This document shows positions 60,949-64,000 of a stretch of DNA of 64,000 bases, one piece after another. The DNA comes from Pseudomonas nitroreducens. GTDB lineage: Bacteria > Pseudomonadota > Gammaproteobacteria > Pseudomonadales > Pseudomonadaceae. The notes beneath the pieces were generated by a model. The model made no database searches and had not been told where the DNA came from. It saw only the letters and a list, made by a program, of their open reading frames with translations. The position numbers were made by a program, and so were the translations under genes. Each line of letters opens with the position of its first letter. The first letter of the stretch is position 1. The DNA lies in NCBI RefSeq assembly GCF_014204515.1, contig NZ_JACHLI010000010.1, forward strand, positions 156,476 through 220,475, given 5' to 3'.

Positions 60949-63891
60949 TTACTCGGTTACCGATTTCGAGATGGCAGACAGCGTCGTGTTGAACTGCACC
61001 GTTTCGTTGAAGCTCTTGACGATGGCGCTGAACTTGTCCTTGGCGCTTTGCAGTTGCTTGAGGCGAACCGCGAGTTCTTCACCCTTGCGCTTGAGCGAAC
61101 TTTCCCGCTCATCCAGCTCAATGGATCGGGCGCGCAGACTGGCCGCCAGTTCGTCGTTGCGTAGTTGCTCGACCTGCATCGCCTCGGCGCGTTTGAGGGT
61201 GCTCCTGTCACGCTGGTCCACCGAGTGAGCCAGTTGCTTGAGAGCTTCGCTGCGCTCGGTCAGCAGTCGATTGTTCTCCGCCGCCAGACGATCCAGGTTG
61301 GTCTTGGCTTCAAGAAGATGGCTATCCAGCTGGGCCAGACGCTCCTCCTTATCACTGGCCAGACGTTCGCGTTCCAACAGTTGGCTGTTCCACTCCTCCA
61401 GCTCATCCTGCAGTCGGCCCGCCGCCTGTTTCTGCTGGGTCAGCCCCTGGGCCATGCCCGCCAGGGAGTTGAGGGTATTCTGGACGTCGGACAGCACGTC
61501 GTCCGGGTCAGCCTCCAGCTTCGGTACGCTCAATGTCGCCGCCACTTCCTGCAACTCCGAAGAGGTGATGGGAACCGACTGGTCCAGACCCTCGGCCTCA
61601 GTGACTACTTCTAGTGTCTCGCTCATTGCAAATTCCTTCTGGATCAAGATTCCCTGAAGCGCTACTGCCTCAAGGTTGCTGTGAGTTGTCATCTGGGGGC
61701 TGAAGGCCTTGGCGAAGATCGCCGCCAGCGAGCCATCCGATTCGGCCAGAGCTGATGGCCGCTGTGCCGGTGTCGCCCGCCGAGCCGCGAACACAGGCAC
61801 GACTTTGCGTTTGACATCGTCAGTCCGCTTACGCCGAGGCTCGACATCGCTCGGGCCATTGGTTGCCGCCAGCAGTGCCAGTGCATCTTCCAGGCTGGAG
61901 ATCATCGGATCGAAAGAGTCATCGTCGGTGATCTCGTCCAACTGGAATTCAGTTTCCACTGGAACATCGGGAGCCAAAGAACCGGCCATTTCCAGCTCTG
62001 GTTGAAGCGCTCGATCCACCGGCTCCCACTGCATGGCCACCTCGGGCCATTCGTTCGGTGCATCGGCTTGCGCAGATTCCGTCACCGTGGCATCGCCGAC
62101 GAACTCCGATTCCAGGGTCCGCAGAGAGCCGTGGGAAGCTGGTACCGGTGGTCCCACGAACGGTTCCTTGGCAGGCACGGCCGCAGCAACTTCTTCCCGC
62201 GCCTCCATCCCGCGCAGCGTGGTCAACTCGTCCAGTTCCACGGCGACCACCTCGTCCAGGGATTGCGAAACCGCATCAGCAGCGCGGACCGGTTCAAGCT
62301 CTTCCATCGCAGGTATTTCGGCTGGCCCGGTCGCTTGCGCAGCGGTCTGCTCGAAGAAATCCTCAGCTTCCGGCTCAGCCATGACTGCCTCTGGCGTGGT
62401 CATCGGTGACTCCGGCTGTTCAACGGCCCTCACCGCGGCTGGCACGTCCGCCTCAGCCTCGATCTGCCTGTCATGAACGTCAACGACGAGCAATTCGGGC
62501 TGATCGACCGCTTCTGCGCTCGGCATAGCTTCGGCGACCTCTCCTGCTTCCGCCGACGCAGGAGGCTCGACCGCCTGCACAAGGCCCGGCTCGGAGACTG
62601 TCTCGACTTTCGAGACAGCGATTGCAATCTCTTCCAGCTCCGCCAAGGCCGCTTGCCCGGTTGCTTCCGTCACTACTGGCGCTTCGCCCTGTTCGGCGAG
62701 CGGCTCCAGTTCCGGGGCCATTGCGGGGACGTCCGAGACCGTCGGCGAAGGCTGCTTGGCACCCTCTGCAGCGACGGTTTCATCCAGCGCTCGGGCGAAG
62801 GCTTCGACCTCAACCGCGGCAGACGGCGTCTCATCTGCAGGTGACTCCGGGTGGAGTACGGCAACGGCTTCGGCAATCGCCTGCGTGACAGGCTCAGCAA
62901 CCGCCGCCAGTTCCGGAGCAGGGACGCCAGTCTGCTCGTGCGGATCCATCGCTTCCGAAACGGCAGGTTCGTCGAGCGAAGCGGACATTGGCTGTACTGT
63001 CTCGAATGCCTCCTGACCGTCCATATCACGGGAGGCCGAAATACCCGACTCGGCCGGCACGTCCGTCTCGCCGGAATGGGCCACAACCGACTCTGCCCAC
63101 TCAGGACCCGCATCTCCTGAGGCGGACAGGCCAAGGCCGGCGGGCTCAGCCGGATCACTCTCACTCTGGCCGGCCGCTTTGGCGACGAATCTCTCATACA
63201 GTTTGTTCATGCGCCGGGCGTGCCGGGCTTGCGCCTCGGTTTCAACTGCCGGTGCAGCAGCCTCCTGGGCTGGCGCGGCCTCGACCGCAGGCGGGGCATC
63301 CTGTATCGAAGTGGCAGGAGATAGTTGCTCAGGTGCAATGGGAGCGCTTTCCGCACCGGTTGCCTGGCCATCCAGGAAGACCTGATCCATGCAATCCGGA
63401 GAAACACTGTCGGTTTCCGTCAACGGCTCCAGAGCCGAATTCGGGGACGGATCCAACGTCGCAATTTGAAGTTCCGGGGCGGGCACTTCCGTATCGTTTT
63501 GAGCTGCGCCCTCCTCGTTTTTGAGACGTGACTGTCGAGCCAGCTGGGCGAAATCCAGGATCATCTCGGAGGAAAATTCAAAACCCAGGTCCTGGATTCG
63601 CTGTGGGACGTCGTCATCATCCAGCGGCGGACTCAGGATGCTGGCCGGAACCGGACGTGCGCCCAGCATGCCGGCACGGGCGAGCAGGTGCAGCCAGGAA
63701 CGCAGGGCCTGGGCCGGCAAGCGCAGGCCCTTGAATGTCAGGGCACGCGGAGCGGGCAGCCCCAGCGAATGCTTGCGCCAGGGGCGTCCCCAGGACGAAG
63801 CGCTGGCCGTGTGAACCGCCAGCGGAATCGATTTGAGACGATGCTCGGGGCCGGCCGGGAGGGGCCTGAAAGCACTGTGAGGCTGAGTCAT
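60949..63891 (-). CDS. Large acidic coiled-coil protein family X, paralogue 3 (980 aa), unknown function
   Basis: Start ATG 63891 (MTQPHSAFRPL) follows GGAAGGTAATC; the frame runs on upstream only into IS-like DNA. Residues 1-120 are basic and Leu/Pro-rich (LPAQALRSWLHLLARAGMLG). About 120-755 are very acidic and Glu/Ala/Val/Pro-rich, presumably disordered (EAVAEVLHPESP-like runs). The last 190 residues are the family module: VLSDVQNTLNSLAGMAQGLT, coiled coil, KSFNETVQFNTTLSAISKSV. An internal ATG at 61626 with AAGGA and a 7-nt spacer would make a 225-residue module-only form. No signal peptide is evident. A strong terminator follows. Function unknown. Confidence 0.8.
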   Translation of the reverse strand: MTQPHSAFRPLPAGPEHRLKSIPLAVHTASASSWGRPWRKHSLGLPAPRALTFKGLRLPAQALRSWLHLLARAGMLGARPVPASILSPPLDDDDVPQRIQDLGFEFSSEMILDFAQLARQSRLKNEEGAAQNDTEVPAPELQIATLDPSPNSALEPLTETDSVSPDCMDQVFLDGQATGAESAPIAPEQLSPATSIQDAPPAVEAAPAQEAAAPAVETEAQARHARRMNKLYERFVAKAAGQSESDPAEPAGLGLSASGDAGPEWAESVVAHSGETDVPAESGISASRDMDGQEAFETVQPMSASLDEPAVSEAMDPHEQTGVPAPELAAVAEPVTQAIAEAVAVLHPESPADETPSAAVEVEAFARALDETVAAEGAKQPSPTVSDVPAMAPELEPLAEQGEAPVVTEATGQAALAELEEIAIAVSKVETVSEPGLVQAVEPPASAEAGEVAEAMPSAEAVDQPELLVVDVHDRQIEAEADVPAAVRAVEQPESPMTTPEAVMAEPEAEDFFEQTAAQATGPAEIPAMEELEPVRAADAVSQSLDEVVAVELDELTTLRGMEAREEVAAAVPAKEPFVGPPVPASHGSLRTLESEFVGDATVTESAQADAPNEWPEVAMQWEPVDRALQPELEMAGSLAPDVPVETEFQLDEITDDDSFDPMISSLEDALALLAATNGPSDVEPRRKRTDDVKRKVVPVFAARRATPAQRPSALAESDGSLAAIFAKAFSPQMTTHSNLEAVALQGILIQKEFAMSETLEVVTEAEGLDQSVPITSSELQEVAATLSVPKLEADPDDVLSDVQNTLNSLAGMAQGLTQQKQAAGRLQDELEEWNSQLLERERLASDKEERLAQLDSHLLEAKTNLDRLAAENNRLLTERSEALKQLAHSVDQRDRSTLKRAEAMQVEQLRNDELAASLRARSIELDERESSLKRKGEELAVRLKQLQSAKDKFSAIVKSFNETVQFNTTLSAISKSVTE

Positions 63892-63905
63892 GATTACCTT
63901 CCGGC

Positions 63906-64000
63906 TGAACTGACCCCCAGATGTTGGACACCAACTCTGAGGGGTCCACATGGCAAGGCATGATGGGAAGTTCAAGCTAGAGGTGGCGCGCCACTATGTG
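63906..64000 (+). mobile_element. Left end of a probable IS3-like insertion sequence (cut by window edge)
   Basis: From about 63906 the sequence TGAACTGACCCCCAGATGTT followed by GGACACC looks like the terminal inverted repeat of an IS3-family element (IS150-like ends start TGAACTG.CCCC as I recall). An ORF begins 44 bp inside. The boundary is placed by eye; the right end and target duplication are outside the window. Confidence 0.55.
63950..64000 (+). CDS. Start of putative IS transposase OrfA (partial)
   Basis: ATG 63950 opens MARHDGKFKLEVARHYV, which continues past the window. A short basic start with a K-F-K-L-x-V-x-x-Y pattern, followed by a helix-turn-helix, is usual for IS3-type OrfA. 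GAGGGG lies 6 bp upstream. Too short for certainty. Confidence 0.5.
   Translation, partial: MARHDGKFKLEVARHYV

Overview
The window is a high-GC proteobacterial chromosome segment, most likely from the genus Pseudomonas (P. aeruginosa / nitroreducens / citronellolis side). The reasons are the very close ArnT and MgtA-type proteins, the REP-like element TAGGAGCGAGCTTGCTCGCG, the many LysR regulators and the SfnB/flavin-monooxygenase sulfur genes. It is mainly core and accessory metabolism. I see no tRNA, rRNA or CRISPR array, and the only mobile DNA is what looks like an insertion-sequence end at the right edge.

Layout. 1-4.4 kb: the tail of a FecR anti-sigma factor, a TonB-dependent siderophore receptor with a signalling (STN) domain, and an exported alpha/beta hydrolase. 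4.5-14.1 kb: an ABC importer made of a double permease and an ATPase, then a magnesium/envelope block: mgtC, a short Asp/Pro-rich leader peptide, mgtA, a small Ser/Thr-rich coiled-coil protein and arnT. 14.1-24 kb: an amino-acid-type ABC importer translationally coupled to a FAD amine/amino-acid oxidase, with a divergent IclR regulator; a quinone reductase with a MerR regulator and a MerR-type promoter; a diguanylate cyclase; an EamA exporter; and an overlapping pair of LysR regulators. 24-40 kb: a sulfur-scavenging island: a glutathione S-transferase, a PNPOx/FNR/ferredoxin fusion, three SfnB-like flavoenzymes, two SnaA/NtaA-type flavin monooxygenases, two MetQ, two MetI and one MetN. Its junctions are packed with repeats (REP elements, a 233-bp tandem repeat and a duplicated intergenic segment carrying the tail of a lost SfnB-like gene). 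The first SfnB-like gene is preceded by a good sigma-54 promoter candidate and an IHF site. 40-58.5 kb: assorted enzymes, a second MgtA-type P-ATPase, TamA/TamB, a WG-repeat lipoprotein, an acetyltransferase and xthA.

Two things stand out. First, the mgtC-mgtA junction encodes MNPDPSPASPRPGPDGG behind a good ribosome-binding site. It resembles the Salmonella magnesium-sensing leader peptide MgtL ([17 protein letters not shown]) and is followed by overlapping, mutually exclusive hairpins. Second, three paralogous coiled-coil proteins (41.2-42.4, 58.6-59.7 and 60.9-63.9 kb) share a C-terminal module of about 190 residues that aligns without gaps. Each also has an internal in-frame start with a strong ribosome-binding site before that module. 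Two of them flank a LuxR-type response regulator whose phospho-acceptor aspartate is replaced by threonine. I do not recognise this family; it is the best candidate here for an undescribed system. The largest paralogue appears to have an IS3-like element about 14 bp upstream of its start codon.
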